Below, piece by piece: positions 8,535-16,758 of a stretch of 64,000 bases of DNA; positions within the stretch are counted from its first letter, which is position 1, and each line of letters begins with the position of its first letter. This DNA comes from Myroides pelagicus (GTDB taxonomy: Bacteria; Bacteroidota; Bacteroidia; Flavobacteriales; Flavobacteriaceae): positions 1-64,000 of the forward strand of contig NZ_WMJY01000015.1 of the NCBI RefSeq assembly GCF_009711055.1, given 5' to 3'. The notes below the pieces were generated by a model, which worked only from the letters and a program-made list of their open reading frames with translations, was not told the origin of the DNA and made no database searches. Made by a program: the position numbers and the translations under genes.

Positions 8535-9059
8535 ATGAAAAACACAATAAAACAATTACTCTTAAACTGTACACTTATCTTGACAGTTTTAGTGCCAACA
8601 ACAATTTTTGCCCATACTACGCAGCAAAATCCTCCAGTCCTAAACACCACTACAACAGACTTCACTGTTCAAGATGCAAATGGAAACAAAATAAAGATGA
8701 GCGCTTTACAAGGCAAAGCTGTTTTTGTCAACTTTTGGGCTACTTGGTGCCCTCCTTGTATCAAAGAAATGCCTTCAATTGAAGCATTAAAAAACAAACT
8801 CAAAGGTGAAGATATCGTCTTTGTGATGGTAGATGTCGATGGAGATCACGACAAAGCACAACGCTTTATGGATAAGAAAAAATACAAACTTCCTGTCTAT
8901 ATTCCTGTCAGTTCGGTATCACCTAACTATCTAGGTAATGCTGTACCGACGACACTGATCTTCGACAAAAAAGGAAATATGGTTCAGCGGATTGTCGGCG
9001 GGGTTGATTACGACTCCAAAAAAGTAGAGGAATTTATGCGATACGTTATAAATATGTAA
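8535..9059 (+). CDS. TlpA/ResA-like periplasmic thioredoxin
   Basis: The 174-residue product has an N-terminal signal peptide or anchor (about residues 1-26, ending FAHTTQ) and one thioredoxin fold. The redox motif WCPPC sits at residues 71-75 within FVNFWATWCPPC, and the cis-proline loop is AVPTT near residue 138. Proteins of this TlpA/AhpC-TSA type act outside the cytoplasm as thiol-disulfide reductants, for example in cytochrome c maturation or general disulfide maintenance. No cytochrome genes are adjacent, so the specific partner is open. It is preceded by a small lipoprotein gene and ends in a bidirectional terminator shared with the convergent acyltransferase gene. Confidence 0.9.
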   Translation: MKNTIKQLLLNCTLILTVLVPTTIFAHTTQQNPPVLNTTTTDFTVQDANGNKIKMSALQGKAVFVNFWATWCPPCIKEMPSIEALKNKLKGEDIVFVMVDVDGDHDKAQRFMDKKKYKLPVYIPVSSVSPNYLGNAVPTTLIFDKKGNMVQRIVGGVDYDSKKVEEFMRYVINM

Positions 9060-9063
9060 AAAG

Positions 9064-9092
9064 AAAAGGATGGGCTATCGCTCATCCTTTTT
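9064..9092. terminator. Bidirectional terminator between convergent genes
   Basis: AAAAGGATGGGC and GCTCATCCTTTT form a stem with A/T tails on both sides. It terminates the thioredoxin gene. It also overlaps the last codons and stop of the minus-strand acyltransferase gene (stop at 9075-9077), so the hairpin doubles as coding sequence for that gene. Confidence 0.8.
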
Positions 9093-9905
9093 AGGTGTAT
9101 AACTATACCTTCTTTGCTCGTTTAACACTTTTTCTTCTTCTACAAACTCCTCAGGTATAACCTTTAGAAAAGAAGGATGCTGCTCAATTGCCATTTCAAT
9201 TTTTTCAACAATAGTCTCAATTGAATCACTTTCATAATCAATCTCTAGCGGTTCTTTAATAACCATCGATTGAAGAATACCTTTTTTCTTCAAGTGGAGT
9301 CCTTTTTTATCAAAAGAACGTCTAAACCCATCAATAACAATTGGAACAACAATTGGCTTATAATTTTTAATAATATGCGCCGTTCCTTTGCGTATTGGTT
9401 TAAAAGATTTAGTAGTTCCTTGAGGAAAAGTAATTACCCAACCATCGTCTAGTGCTACTTTTATATTTTCGACTTGATCTTGATTTACCTCACGTCTTTC
9501 TTTTAGCTCTACTCCTTTACTTCTCCAAGTACGATCTACAGTAATAGCTCCAACATAAGCCATAATTCTAGGTAATAACCCAGATTTCATAGTTTCAGAA
9601 GCAGCCACATAGTAGATGTTTAGCTTCGGCTTCCAGATATACATGATATTTTTTATCGTATCCTCTCTTCCTTTCAAACTAGCATTGAAAACGTGAAACA
9701 TCGCTACGACATCAGCAAAGTAGGTTTGGTGATTTGATATAAACAATACGTGTCTATCTGGTAAACTGCGTAAAACCTCTGATCCTTCTATTTGCAAATC
9801 GTTAAAACCTCTAAATCGTTGATGAGTAGCAAAACCAAATAGCCTAATAATCCATCTTTTTATGAACAGAATATGTCCAAATGAATTCTTTTTGAATAAT
9901 CCCAT
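9075..9905 (-). CDS. Lysophospholipid (1-acylglycerol-3-phosphate) acyltransferase-like protein
   Basis: The 276-residue product belongs to the PlsC-type acyltransferase superfamily. It probably esterifies lysophosphatidic acid or a related lysolipid at the inner membrane. The catalytic block is NHQTYFADVV at residues 58-67. Here five residues separate His59 and Asp65, instead of the usual four of the NHx4D motif. The second block reads FPQGTT (160-165) instead of FPEGT. Both variations occur together, which suggests a distinct subfamily rather than random decay. The remaining features (IVVPIVIDGF and the VDRTWRSKG region) fit the fold. Substrate is uncertain. The last codons overlap a bidirectional terminator. 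Confidence 0.82.
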   Translation of the reverse strand: MGLFKKNSFGHILFIKRWIIRLFGFATHQRFRGFNDLQIEGSEVLRSLPDRHVLFISNHQTYFADVVAMFHVFNASLKGREDTIKNIMYIWKPKLNIYYVAASETMKSGLLPRIMAYVGAITVDRTWRSKGVELKERREVNQDQVENIKVALDDGWVITFPQGTTKSFKPIRKGTAHIIKNYKPIVVPIVIDGFRRSFDKKGLHLKKKGILQSMVIKEPLEIDYESDSIETIVEKIEMAIEQHPSFLKVIPEEFVEEEKVLNEQRRYSYTPKKDER

Positions 9906-9930
9906 AATATCCTCACATTAAAGCAAGTGA

Positions 9931-9938
9931 CAAATTTA
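9931..9938 (-). promoter_or_regulatory. -7 box of the acyltransferase gene
   Basis: TAAATTTG on the minus strand, 26 bases ahead of the ATG at 9905, matches TAnnTTTG. No convincing upstream TTTG element is seen. Confidence 0.45.
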
Positions 9939-9991
9939 CCACTTAATTAGTAATAAAAAACACTAAGTTCTCTTAAAAGTAAGCTATAATA

Positions 9992-10630
9992 TTAAAGAAT
10001 CTGTTTCAAAGACTCCTTTAGTTCACTTATCATCATCGCTGTCGCTCCCCAAATCGTATAACCTTGATACAAATAAACAGGCACAGCTATCTGATTAGCA
10101 TAACTAGTAGTCATTGTTACTTGTTGGATTAGCTGATCATCAAATAGCTTATTAATTGGCAAAGCTATAACGTTAGCAACCTCATTATGAGATAAAATAA
10201 GCTCTGGGGTATGGTGAATAATACCTAAGTAAGGCTGAACAATAAAATTACTTGGTGGCACATATACAGAAGTAAAAGGCTTAATGACTTGTATATCTCG
10301 ACTACAAATACCGACTTCTTCATAGGTCTCCCGTAGAGCAGTGTGTTCCAAATTGCGGTCACTTTCTTCGTATTTACCACCAGGAAAAGCAACTTGACCA
10401 GAATGTACCCCTTTATAGGAAGCCCGCTCTATCAATAGCAAGCACACTTCACCTGCATGAGGATACAACAACATCATCACAGCAGAACGCTTGGGGTGAT
10501 ACTCCAAAAAATCTTCAACATATAGATAAGGTCTGCGCTGAGTAGGCACCATTAATGCTTGAGCATCTACACCTTGTGGAATAATTGTTTTAATTGTATC
10601 TATTTTATGCAAAAAAGAATCAAAAGTCAT
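9992..10630 (-). CDS. Nudix hydrolase, CoA pyrophosphatase type
   Basis: The 212-residue product contains the two signatures of the NudL/PCD1 subgroup. The CoA-specific block is LLLIERASYKGVHSGQVAFP near residues 64-83. The Nudix box begins at GGKYEESD and ends RETYEEVGI (about 84-108). Characterised members cleave CoA and its derivatives to 4'-phosphopantetheine and 3',5'-ADP, using Mg2+ or Mn2+ bound by the Glu residues of REXXEE. The protein is cytosolic. It is divergently arranged with the DUF4268 gene at 10681. Length and motifs are complete. Confidence 0.9.
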   Translation of the reverse strand: MTFDSFLHKIDTIKTIIPQGVDAQALMVPTQRRPYLYVEDFLEYHPKRSAVMMLLYPHAGEVCLLLIERASYKGVHSGQVAFPGGKYEESDRNLEHTALRETYEEVGICSRDIQVIKPFTSVYVPPSNFIVQPYLGIIHHTPELILSHNEVANVIALPINKLFDDQLIQQVTMTTSYANQIAVPVYLYQGYTIWGATAMMISELKESLKQIL

Positions 10631-10680
10631 AAGTTTGCTCTAACTAAAGTTGAATACCTAAAAATACAATTTTTACCTAT

Positions 10681-11124
10681 ATGTTTAGTAAAGAAGAAGC
10701 GCAAAGAATAAAAAGAGAGTTTTGGATAACTTTTGCTCAAGAATATCCACGTAAATGGTTATTGCACAATACTAAAATAAAAGATTTTGCATTTAAGTTT
10801 TATTGTGACAATAAAAAAGCACAGGTATTGTTGGATATCGAATGTAAAGATGATGAAAAACGCAAGATATACTTTGAAAAGATAGAGTCACTGAAAACTA
10901 TTCTTCTAGAAGAACATTTACCCGAAGCAATATTTGAACGTGAATATTACTTAGAGAATGGTAAATTAATTAGCCGTATTTGGGTTGAATTAACAGGAGT
11001 TTCCATTAACAATAAAAATAGTTGGCCTCAAATCTTTGATTTTTTTGCTAATCATATGACACAGTTTGAATTATTTTACTATGAATATGAAGATTATATC
11101 AAAGATTTAGAAATAAACACCTAA
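10681..11124 (+). CDS. DUF4268 domain protein
   Basis: The 147-residue product fits the DUF4268 family over its whole length: IKREFWITFAQEY at the N-terminus, FKFYCDNKKAQVLLDI in the centre and a conserved WPQIFDFFANHMTQFE near the C-terminus. In other bacteria this domain is often fused to nuclease-like or restriction-associated proteins. Stand-alone versions such as this one are common in flavobacteria and have no assigned function. There is no signal peptide, so it is cytosolic. It precedes the outer-membrane protein gene by 39 bases and may be co-transcribed with it. Confidence 0.8.
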   Translation: MFSKEEAQRIKREFWITFAQEYPRKWLLHNTKIKDFAFKFYCDNKKAQVLLDIECKDDEKRKIYFEKIESLKTILLEEHLPEAIFEREYYLENGKLISRIWVELTGVSINNKNSWPQIFDFFANHMTQFELFYYEYEDYIKDLEINT

Positions 11125-11163
11125 ATTTAACTACTTAACCATTCACTATTTGATTATAACCTT

Positions 11164-13041
11164 ATGCGCCAGCTTTACTATCTATCCCTTGTAATGTTCT
11201 TTTTGCTACCCTGTGTGGCACAACAGACTAATACTAGTGTGAAAGACAGTATTGTAAAAATATCAATGGAAGTCGAGCAAGAACAGACTGAGCAAAAAAT
11301 AGAGCGCGATAGTACACGGTTGTTTTCCAACTTTGAAAATAAAAATAAACAAACAAAAATTGGTCGATTAATCAATAAATTAATCTATAAAAACAATAAG
11401 AAACTAACCAAGAAAGCACCTGAAGTAAAAAACAATCAGCACTTAGAATTAGGACAAGGCAAAGTAATCCGCAATATCAAGATAGTTACACTAGACCCTT
11501 TTGGATATTCTACTACTGATACCCTAAGAAAACCAACAAAAACATTAGAACGTTTTGGCAATAAAATGCATCTAAAAACCAAAAAGTTTACGGTCAAAAA
11601 CTTCTTAATGTTCAAAAAGGGAGAGCGAATGGACTCTCTAAAAGTGAAAGAGAGTGAACGTTTATTGCGTACCCAACGATTTGTCAGAGCAGTGACCATT
11701 TACCCGATACCGACTAGTTCTGTTGATACGGTAGACGTTGTGGTTAGAGAGCTCGATTCATGGAGTATTTACCCTTCTGGATCACTATCTACCTCAAGTG
11801 CCCGTATGAAGCTAACAGATCGAAATTTTGCAGGATTAGGACATGATTTAACCGTTCAATACAAAACGCGTTATAACGAAGGTAGAGAAGCTTATTACTT
11901 TAATTATAGAATTAATAATATACAGAACACCTTTGTTAGGGCTAATCTACTATACAACTCTGATCTAAACAACAACTATATAAAAGTAGCTGCTATCGAT
12001 CGTCCATTTTACTCTCCCTATGCAAAATGGGCAGGTGGATTTAGCTTCTCTCAAACCTTTATCAAAGATTCGATTCCAAACATAGACATGAAATACAGCT
12101 ATGAAGGAGTAAAGTCCAATACACTTGATTATTGGGCAGGATATTCAATTCCACTATTCAAGAGTTATAAAAACAAACCTGTGATTACCAACTTTAGAAT
12201 TGCAGCACGCTATATCGATCAGCGATTTAATGAAAAGCCCAGCGCTGAATACGACCCTTATGATTTTTACAAAAACAAAAAGACGTACCTAGCAGCCGTT
12301 AGCTTAAGTTCAATCAACTATATTCAAGATCGTTACATCTTTAGTTATGACCGTATTGAAGACGTACAGGTAGGTAAAGTAATGGCACTTACTGCAGGAA
12401 TGAAGCAACAAAACGGCAAACAAAAATCCTACTTCGGAGCTAAGTTTTCCATAGGAGGCTATACCAATTGGGGGTATTTTGCCACCAACGTAGAATGGGG
12501 AAGTTATTTTTATGCTGGTCAAAGTGAACAAGGAGCTTTACGTATTGATGGTACTTATTTCACCAAATTATTTTTGATGGGTAAGTGGAAGTTTAGACAC
12601 TTTCTAGTTCCACAATTTGTTATGGGATACAATCGCATTGATCACCAAGAAGACAAACTAAGATTAGAACCTGTAATACAAGGAATTGGAGCTTCTAAAA
12701 TTAAAGGAACAAGACGTCTTTCATTAGGATATCAATGGCAATCCTATGCTCCTTATGAATGGAAAGGGTTTCGTGTAAACCCATTTATTAATATTGAAGG
12801 TGCATTTATGGGATATGAAAAACAGGCTTTTTTAGACTCCAAACTATACTCTCGCATTAGTCTTGGACTAGTAGCTTATAATGACTATTTAGTATTTAGT
12901 CGTATTGCCCTTTCCTTAGTATATTACCCTACAATGCCAGACTCGGGTAACAGACCAATATTCTATGCAAATTCAAGACAATACAATCTAGATCTACCTA
13001 ATTTCAATTACGACAGGCCTAGACCTGTATCCTATTACTAA
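11164..13041 (+). CDS. Omp85-like outer-membrane beta-barrel protein with POTRA-like domain
   Basis: A 625-residue protein with a signal peptide (MRQLYYLSLVMFFLLPCVAQ). A charged low-complexity stretch follows, then a POTRA-like domain at roughly residues 95-200 (IRNIKIVTLDPFGYS, later LLRTQRFVRAVTIYPI, then VDTVDVVVRELDSW). The remainder is an alternating aromatic/polar beta-barrel that opens with MKLTDRNFAGLGHDL and ends with a terminal Tyr. This resembles the BamA/TamA/ShlB superfamily, though much shorter than BamA, with only one evident POTRA. It may export or insert a protein into the outer membrane. The cargo is unknown, and DUF4268 upstream gives no hint. Close by is a clear terminator. 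Confidence 0.75.
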   Translation: MRQLYYLSLVMFFLLPCVAQQTNTSVKDSIVKISMEVEQEQTEQKIERDSTRLFSNFENKNKQTKIGRLINKLIYKNNKKLTKKAPEVKNNQHLELGQGKVIRNIKIVTLDPFGYSTTDTLRKPTKTLERFGNKMHLKTKKFTVKNFLMFKKGERMDSLKVKESERLLRTQRFVRAVTIYPIPTSSVDTVDVVVRELDSWSIYPSGSLSTSSARMKLTDRNFAGLGHDLTVQYKTRYNEGREAYYFNYRINNIQNTFVRANLLYNSDLNNNYIKVAAIDRPFYSPYAKWAGGFSFSQTFIKDSIPNIDMKYSYEGVKSNTLDYWAGYSIPLFKSYKNKPVITNFRIAARYIDQRFNEKPSAEYDPYDFYKNKKTYLAAVSLSSINYIQDRYIFSYDRIEDVQVGKVMALTAGMKQQNGKQKSYFGAKFSIGGYTNWGYFATNVEWGSYFYAGQSEQGALRIDGTYFTKLFLMGKWKFRHFLVPQFVMGYNRIDHQEDKLRLEPVIQGIGASKIKGTRRLSLGYQWQSYAPYEWKGFRVNPFINIEGAFMGYEKQAFLDSKLYSRISLGLVAYNDYLVFSRIALSLVYYPTMPDSGNRPIFYANSRQYNLDLPNFNYDRPRPVSYY

Positions 13042-13042
13042 A

Positions 13043-13067
13043 AAAGGCCGCTATAATAGCAGCCTTT
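13043..13067 (+). terminator. Intrinsic terminator of the barrel-protein gene
   Basis: AAAGGC-c-GCTAT pairs with ATAGC-a-GCCTTT, just past the stop at 13041. The T tract is short and interrupted, so it may be moderate in strength. Confidence 0.65.
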
Positions 13068-13089
13068 CCTATTTTATTATAGATATTAC

Positions 13090-14283
13090 TTATTTTTTCA
13101 AATGATGCTCAAATCGATTGATTTGCTCTTGTTCGAATAGATGACTAATGATAGCCTGATCAGTTTCGGTAAACTCAACATGTCTACGAGCCATTACCAC
13201 ACGCATTGTTTCCATAGCTTTATTTACGTGGTAAACTTCGCTATTCTCAACACCTCCCCAAGTAAAGCTAGGAATAAAAGTATGAGGAAAACCACCTCCA
13301 AAAACACTACTAGACACACCTACTACTGTCCCTGTATTAAACATAGTATTAATACCACTCTTACTGTGATCTCCCATTAATAGTCCACAAAACTGCAACC
13401 CTGTCTTATCATAGGCTTCTTCTTCGATATTCCACACTTTAACAGAAGCATAGTTATTCTTCAAATTTGAATTATTCGTATCTGCTCCTAAATTACACCA
13501 CTCTCCAAGTACAGCATTCCCTAAGAAACCATCATGCCCTTTATTTGAGTAACCAAACATAACTGAATTACTTACTTCTCCTCCTACTCTACACTCTGGT
13601 CCTACAGTAGTAGCACCATAAATCTTTGCACCCAATTTTACTTGAGCACCTTCACACAAAGCAAAAGGTCCACGAATAATAGAGCCTTCCATGATTTCAG
13701 TATTCTTCCCAATATAAATAGGTCCAGTCGAAGCATTTAAGGTTACAAAAGCAAGCTTAGCTCCCTCCTCTATAAATACATTCTCCGGAGCAATAACATT
13801 CACTGATTCAGGTATAACCTCAGACTCTCTATCTTGAGTTAATAGTTCAAAGTCCTGTCTTAATGCTTGGTCATTCTTCATAAAAATATCCCACTTGTGT
13901 TCTATTTTTATGCAGGTATCTGCCTCAAATGAAAGTATCTCATACTCATCAAAATCCACATCTTCCTGAGAAGACTCCGTATAAAATGCTAAAATATCCT
14001 CATCAATTACAATTGCTTGTTTAGGTTGTAAGGTTCTTACCATGTCTGCCAATGCTTCAGTCGGTAAATACGCAGCATTAATCATTACGTTATTTTCAAC
14101 CTCCACCATTGGGTACTTATCCGCTAGATAATCCTCAGTGATCGTAGTTGTAGTATAACCTAAATACTTCTCCCACTTTTCACGGATTGTTAAAATCCCT
14201 ACACGAATATCCGCTACCGGACGCGTATACGTAAAAGGTAAAAGAGCTCCTCTTACGTCTCCATCAAATAATATATAATTCAT
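13090..14283 (-). CDS. GlmU-like putative sugar-nucleotidyltransferase / left-handed beta-helix protein
   Basis: About 397 residues. The N-terminus (MNYILFDGDVRGALLPFTYT, then RPVADIRVG) is the start typical of the GlmU-like family of Bacteroidota. In these proteins the nucleotidyltransferase domain is reduced compared with true GlmU. From about residue 160 hexapeptide repeats of a left-handed beta-helix follow (IYIGKNTEIMEGSIIRGPFA, then AQVKLGAKIYGATTVGPECR), ending with NTGTVVGVSSSVFGGGFPHT. It probably transfers an acyl or nucleotidyl group to a sugar phosphate in envelope-sugar synthesis, but the substrate is not shown. I prefer ATG at 14283 to TTG at 14310, because MNYILFDG is the conserved beginning. 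Confidence 0.82.
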   Translation of the reverse strand: MNYILFDGDVRGALLPFTYTRPVADIRVGILTIREKWEKYLGYTTTTITEDYLADKYPMVEVENNVMINAAYLPTEALADMVRTLQPKQAIVIDEDILAFYTESSQEDVDFDEYEILSFEADTCIKIEHKWDIFMKNDQALRQDFELLTQDRESEVIPESVNVIAPENVFIEEGAKLAFVTLNASTGPIYIGKNTEIMEGSIIRGPFALCEGAQVKLGAKIYGATTVGPECRVGGEVSNSVMFGYSNKGHDGFLGNAVLGEWCNLGADTNNSNLKNNYASVKVWNIEEEAYDKTGLQFCGLLMGDHSKSGINTMFNTGTVVGVSSSVFGGGFPHTFIPSFTWGGVENSEVYHVNKAMETMRVVMARRHVEFTETDQAIISHLFEQEQINRFEHHLKK

Positions 14284-14431
14284 AATCTTCAATTGCTTAA
14301 ATTGTTTCAAAGTTAACTAAACTGTCCCAAAATATGCGATAATATATTCGATATGTTATTACGTCACCAATAAAGCTATTCTGAAAACTACTGAGTGGTG
14401 GTGTTATCTTCGTTACAAAACATATAAATAC
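14284..14431. other. Spacer upstream of the GlmU-like gene
   Basis: It carries no visible gene. It separates the GlmU-like gene from the terminator at 14432-14458 and must contain the promoter for the minus-strand gene. Confidence 0.4.
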
Positions 14432-14458
14432 AAAAAAAGGTGTCTTTTCAGACACCTT
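14432..14458 (-). terminator. Intrinsic terminator of a small minus-strand transcript
   Basis: AAGGTGTC and GACACCTT form a perfect stem (14437-14444, 14451-14458) with seven T following on the minus strand. The next annotated gene upstream, rpmE, has its own terminator at 14690-14729. This second terminator therefore implies a separate short transcript between them. Confidence 0.8.
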
Positions 14459-14474
14459 AACTTAATAATTTCTA

Positions 14475-14573
14475 TTAATTTATTTTACGAAGACAATTAT
14501 CAATCATTAATTTTAACTTAACAAAAATACAAAACACACTAACACTATACTTAAATAGCGTTAATTTTACCAT
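14475..14573 (-). CDS. Candidate 32-residue small protein
   Basis: ATG at 14573 opens a 32-codon frame (MVKLTLFKYSVSVFCIFVKL, then a basic tail LMIDNCLRKIN) ending in TAA at 14475. The middle is hydrophobic (SVSVFCIFV) and flanked by Lys/Arg, as in a single-pass membrane peptide. A strong terminator follows 17 bases downstream, and the rpmE terminator isolates it upstream. That makes an independent transcript likely, although it could equally be a non-coding RNA. I see no ribosome-binding site or clear promoter. I do not recognise the peptide. Confidence 0.3.
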   Translation of the reverse strand: MVKLTLFKYSVSVFCIFVKLKLMIDNCLRKIN

Positions 14574-14689
14574 ATATACACCTTTTATCACTTAAATAAG
14601 TATAAATAAAACACATAAATTATTACACAAATGAATCAAAACAGTATTTTAACTGTAATATACTCAAAAACATCATCTTGAGTTTAGAG

Positions 14690-14729
14690 CAAAAAAAACA
14701 GTAACAAGTCCGAAAACTTATTACTGTTT
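14690..14729 (-). terminator. Intrinsic terminator of rpmE
   Basis: AAACAGTAAcAAGT and ACTTaTTACTGTTT pair with a single internal mismatch, followed by eight T on the minus strand. It lies about 50 bases past the rpmE stop. Confidence 0.85.
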
Positions 14730-14782
14730 GTTTTATTGTAATATCCTATTGTTAGTACAATAGATATAAAGATAAACTCAAA

Positions 14783-15034
14783 TTATTTTTTGAATTTAGC
14801 ATATTTCGTTTTGAATTTATCAATACGTCCTGCTGTATCGATAAGTTTAGATTTACCTGTGTAGAATGGGTGAGATGTACGAGAAATCTCCATTTTAAAC
14901 ACTGGGTATTCTACTCCATCAACTTCAATTGTTTCTTTTGTGTCAACTGTTGATTTTGTGATGAATACGTCATCATTAGACATATCTTTAAACGCTACTA
15001 ATCTGTAATTTTCTGGGTGAATACCTTTTTTCAT
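14783..15034 (-). CDS. rpmE: 50S ribosomal protein bL31, type B
   Basis: The 83-residue product starts [20 protein letters not shown] and contains [20 protein letters not shown], the conserved bL31 core. It lacks the CxxC zinc ligands of type A L31, so it is the type B (zinc-independent) paralogue. No other L31 is seen here. It binds at the central protuberance and contributes to bridges between the ribosomal subunits. Monocistronic: a good promoter lies upstream (15148-15177) and a terminator downstream. Confidence 0.95.
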   Translation of the reverse strand: MKKGIHPENYRLVAFKDMSNDDVFITKSTVDTKETIEVDGVEYPVFKMEISRTSHPFYTGKSKLIDTAGRIDKFKTKYAKFKK

Positions 15035-15147
15035 GATAAATCTGTTTTAAAATTTGAGCTATCTACTATTTTGCGGCTTCCTGTTTCTCAAGAAAGATAT
15101 AAACGTATTATAGCCGTTTGTAAAAAATTATTTTTTTATTCAGGTTG
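15035..15147. other. rpmE leader region
   Basis: About 110 bases of 5' untranslated region if the promoter at 15148-15177 is used. Length would permit regulation of the ribosomal protein mRNA, but I see no strong conserved structure. Confidence 0.35.
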
Positions 15148-15177
15148 CAAATTTACAACTAATATTGAATTATCAAA
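15148..15177 (-). promoter_or_regulatory. Promoter of rpmE
   Basis: On the minus strand TTTG (15174-15177) and TAAATTTG (15148-15155) are separated by 18 bases, an excellent match to the Bacteroidota primary-sigma consensus. Confidence 0.75.
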
Positions 15178-15326
15178 CAACTATTTATACTTTATTTCAA
15201 TCTACGAATAAACCATTTTTTGCGCTTTTATTCCTGTCCAGTTCTTGTGTGACTAACACTTAGCTTTTCACTTCTGCGTATGATAACTTTTTCTACACAT
15301 ATACTTCTACAATTGCCAAACAATTC

Positions 15327-15334
15327 TATCTTTG
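15327..15334 (+). promoter_or_regulatory. -7 box of the S28 peptidase gene
   Basis: TATCTTTG fits TAnnTTTG and lies 32 bases ahead of the ATG at 15366. A matching -33 element at the right distance is not evident. Confidence 0.45.
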
Positions 15335-15365
15335 AAAACAATAAACCAAAAAAACACATTAACTT

Positions 15366-16652
15366 ATGTTTAAAAAACTTACCTTATTTATCTTTTTGTT
15401 TATTGCTACTATTGCTTTTGCTCACCCTGATCAGAAAGCGGTCGAACAAGCACTTTACAATCTTAAAGACGTAACCTTCAAACAACTCGAATCAAAAGAC
15501 GACAACTACTTACTCTATGAATTAAAGATACGCCAACAAGTCGATCACCAAGATTCTTCTAAAGGCTATTTTTACCAAAAAGTGCACTTTTACCACCGGG
15601 ATTTTGAACAACCTACAATCATGGAAACTAATGGTTATGATCTATATGTACGCGCAAGTGAAATGGTCAACTATCTACAGAGTAACTACCTAAATATCGA
15701 ACATCGATACTTCGGAGAGTCTATCCCTGAAGGTAAACCATGGAAATACTTAACCATCGAACAAGCGGCTGCTGATCTTCACAAAATCAATCAATTGTTT
15801 AAAGAGCTATACAAAGGTAAATGGATCAGTACTGGTATCAGCAAAGGGGGACAGACGACAATCTACTATCGATACTTCTACCCAAATGATGTAGACGTAT
15901 CTATTCCTTATGTAGCTCCATTTAATCATTCTTTGGAAGAACCTCGTATCTACGAGTTTCTTAACCAAGTGGGGGACAAAGCATGTAGAGATCAAATCTA
16001 CGCGACACAAATAGCCCTATTGAAAAACAAAGCTACTATCTTACCAAAATTAAAATGGTACGCTAAAGGTGCAGGCTTAACCTTTGAATATTTAGGATCC
16101 TTAGAAAAAGCCTTTGAATATGCAGTCCTTGAATACAGTTTTGCTTTTTGGCAATCTGGTCACTCTTGTGAAAGCTTCCCAGATATTTCAAACATCGAAG
16201 AACTAACTGACAATCTGTTACAGATAAGTAATATTGATTTCTTTAGTGATAAATTAATTCGAAAATACGAATCTCACTACTATCAAGCAGGAATGCAATA
16301 TGGCTACTACGGATACGATATCGAACCTTTTAAAGATTATATCAGCTTCACCGAAAATCCACTCGCTACCTTCATGCCCTCAGGTACTTCTCTAGACAAC
16401 TTCGACGACACCTTATTAAAAAAGGTAAGAAACTGGCTTGACACTCAAGCAAACAACATGATTTATGTCTATGGTGAAACGGATACCTGGAGCGCATCTA
16501 TGGTGATCCCAACAAAAAAAGTAAACGCTAAATCATTCGTCCTAGCAGGCAAAGACCACGGACAAGCTAGAGTTAAAAATATGACACCTACCATGAAAAA
16601 CGAATTTTTCCATACACTTAAAAAAATGACTGGACTAAGCCCTGTCAACTAG
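15366..16652 (+). CDS. Secreted S28-family serine peptidase (prolyl/tripeptidyl aminopeptidase-like)
   Basis: The 428-residue product has a clear signal peptide (MFKKLTLFIFLFIATIAFAH). The S28 hallmarks are present: IEHRYFGESIP near residue 112, then the nucleophile motif GISKGG with Ser159. The C-terminal acid and base fit YGETDTWSA and GKDHGQ. S28 enzymes are alpha/beta-hydrolase peptidases that release residues after proline or trim tripeptides from the N-terminus. The protein is predicted to act in the periplasm or outside the cell in peptide nutrition. Length is normal for bacterial members. It is monocistronic with a terminator downstream. Confidence 0.88.
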   Translation: MFKKLTLFIFLFIATIAFAHPDQKAVEQALYNLKDVTFKQLESKDDNYLLYELKIRQQVDHQDSSKGYFYQKVHFYHRDFEQPTIMETNGYDLYVRASEMVNYLQSNYLNIEHRYFGESIPEGKPWKYLTIEQAAADLHKINQLFKELYKGKWISTGISKGGQTTIYYRYFYPNDVDVSIPYVAPFNHSLEEPRIYEFLNQVGDKACRDQIYATQIALLKNKATILPKLKWYAKGAGLTFEYLGSLEKAFEYAVLEYSFAFWQSGHSCESFPDISNIEELTDNLLQISNIDFFSDKLIRKYESHYYQAGMQYGYYGYDIEPFKDYISFTENPLATFMPSGTSLDNFDDTLLKKVRNWLDTQANNMIYVYGETDTWSASMVIPTKKVNAKSFVLAGKDHGQARVKNMTPTMKNEFFHTLKKMTGLSPVN

Positions 16653-16663
16653 TTTAATAGAAC

Positions 16664-16697
16664 AAAGCCTCTTTTCTACTATTTAAAAAGAGGCTTT
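16664..16697 (+). terminator. Intrinsic terminator of the S28 peptidase gene
   Basis: AAAGCCTCTTTT and AAAAGAGGCTTT form a 12-bp stem. The T run is short, as seen for several terminators in this window. Confidence 0.75.
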
Positions 16698-16758
16698 ACT
16701 TATACAACCTTTCGTCAAAGTACGCTATACATACACTACCAAAAACTATAACTATCTG

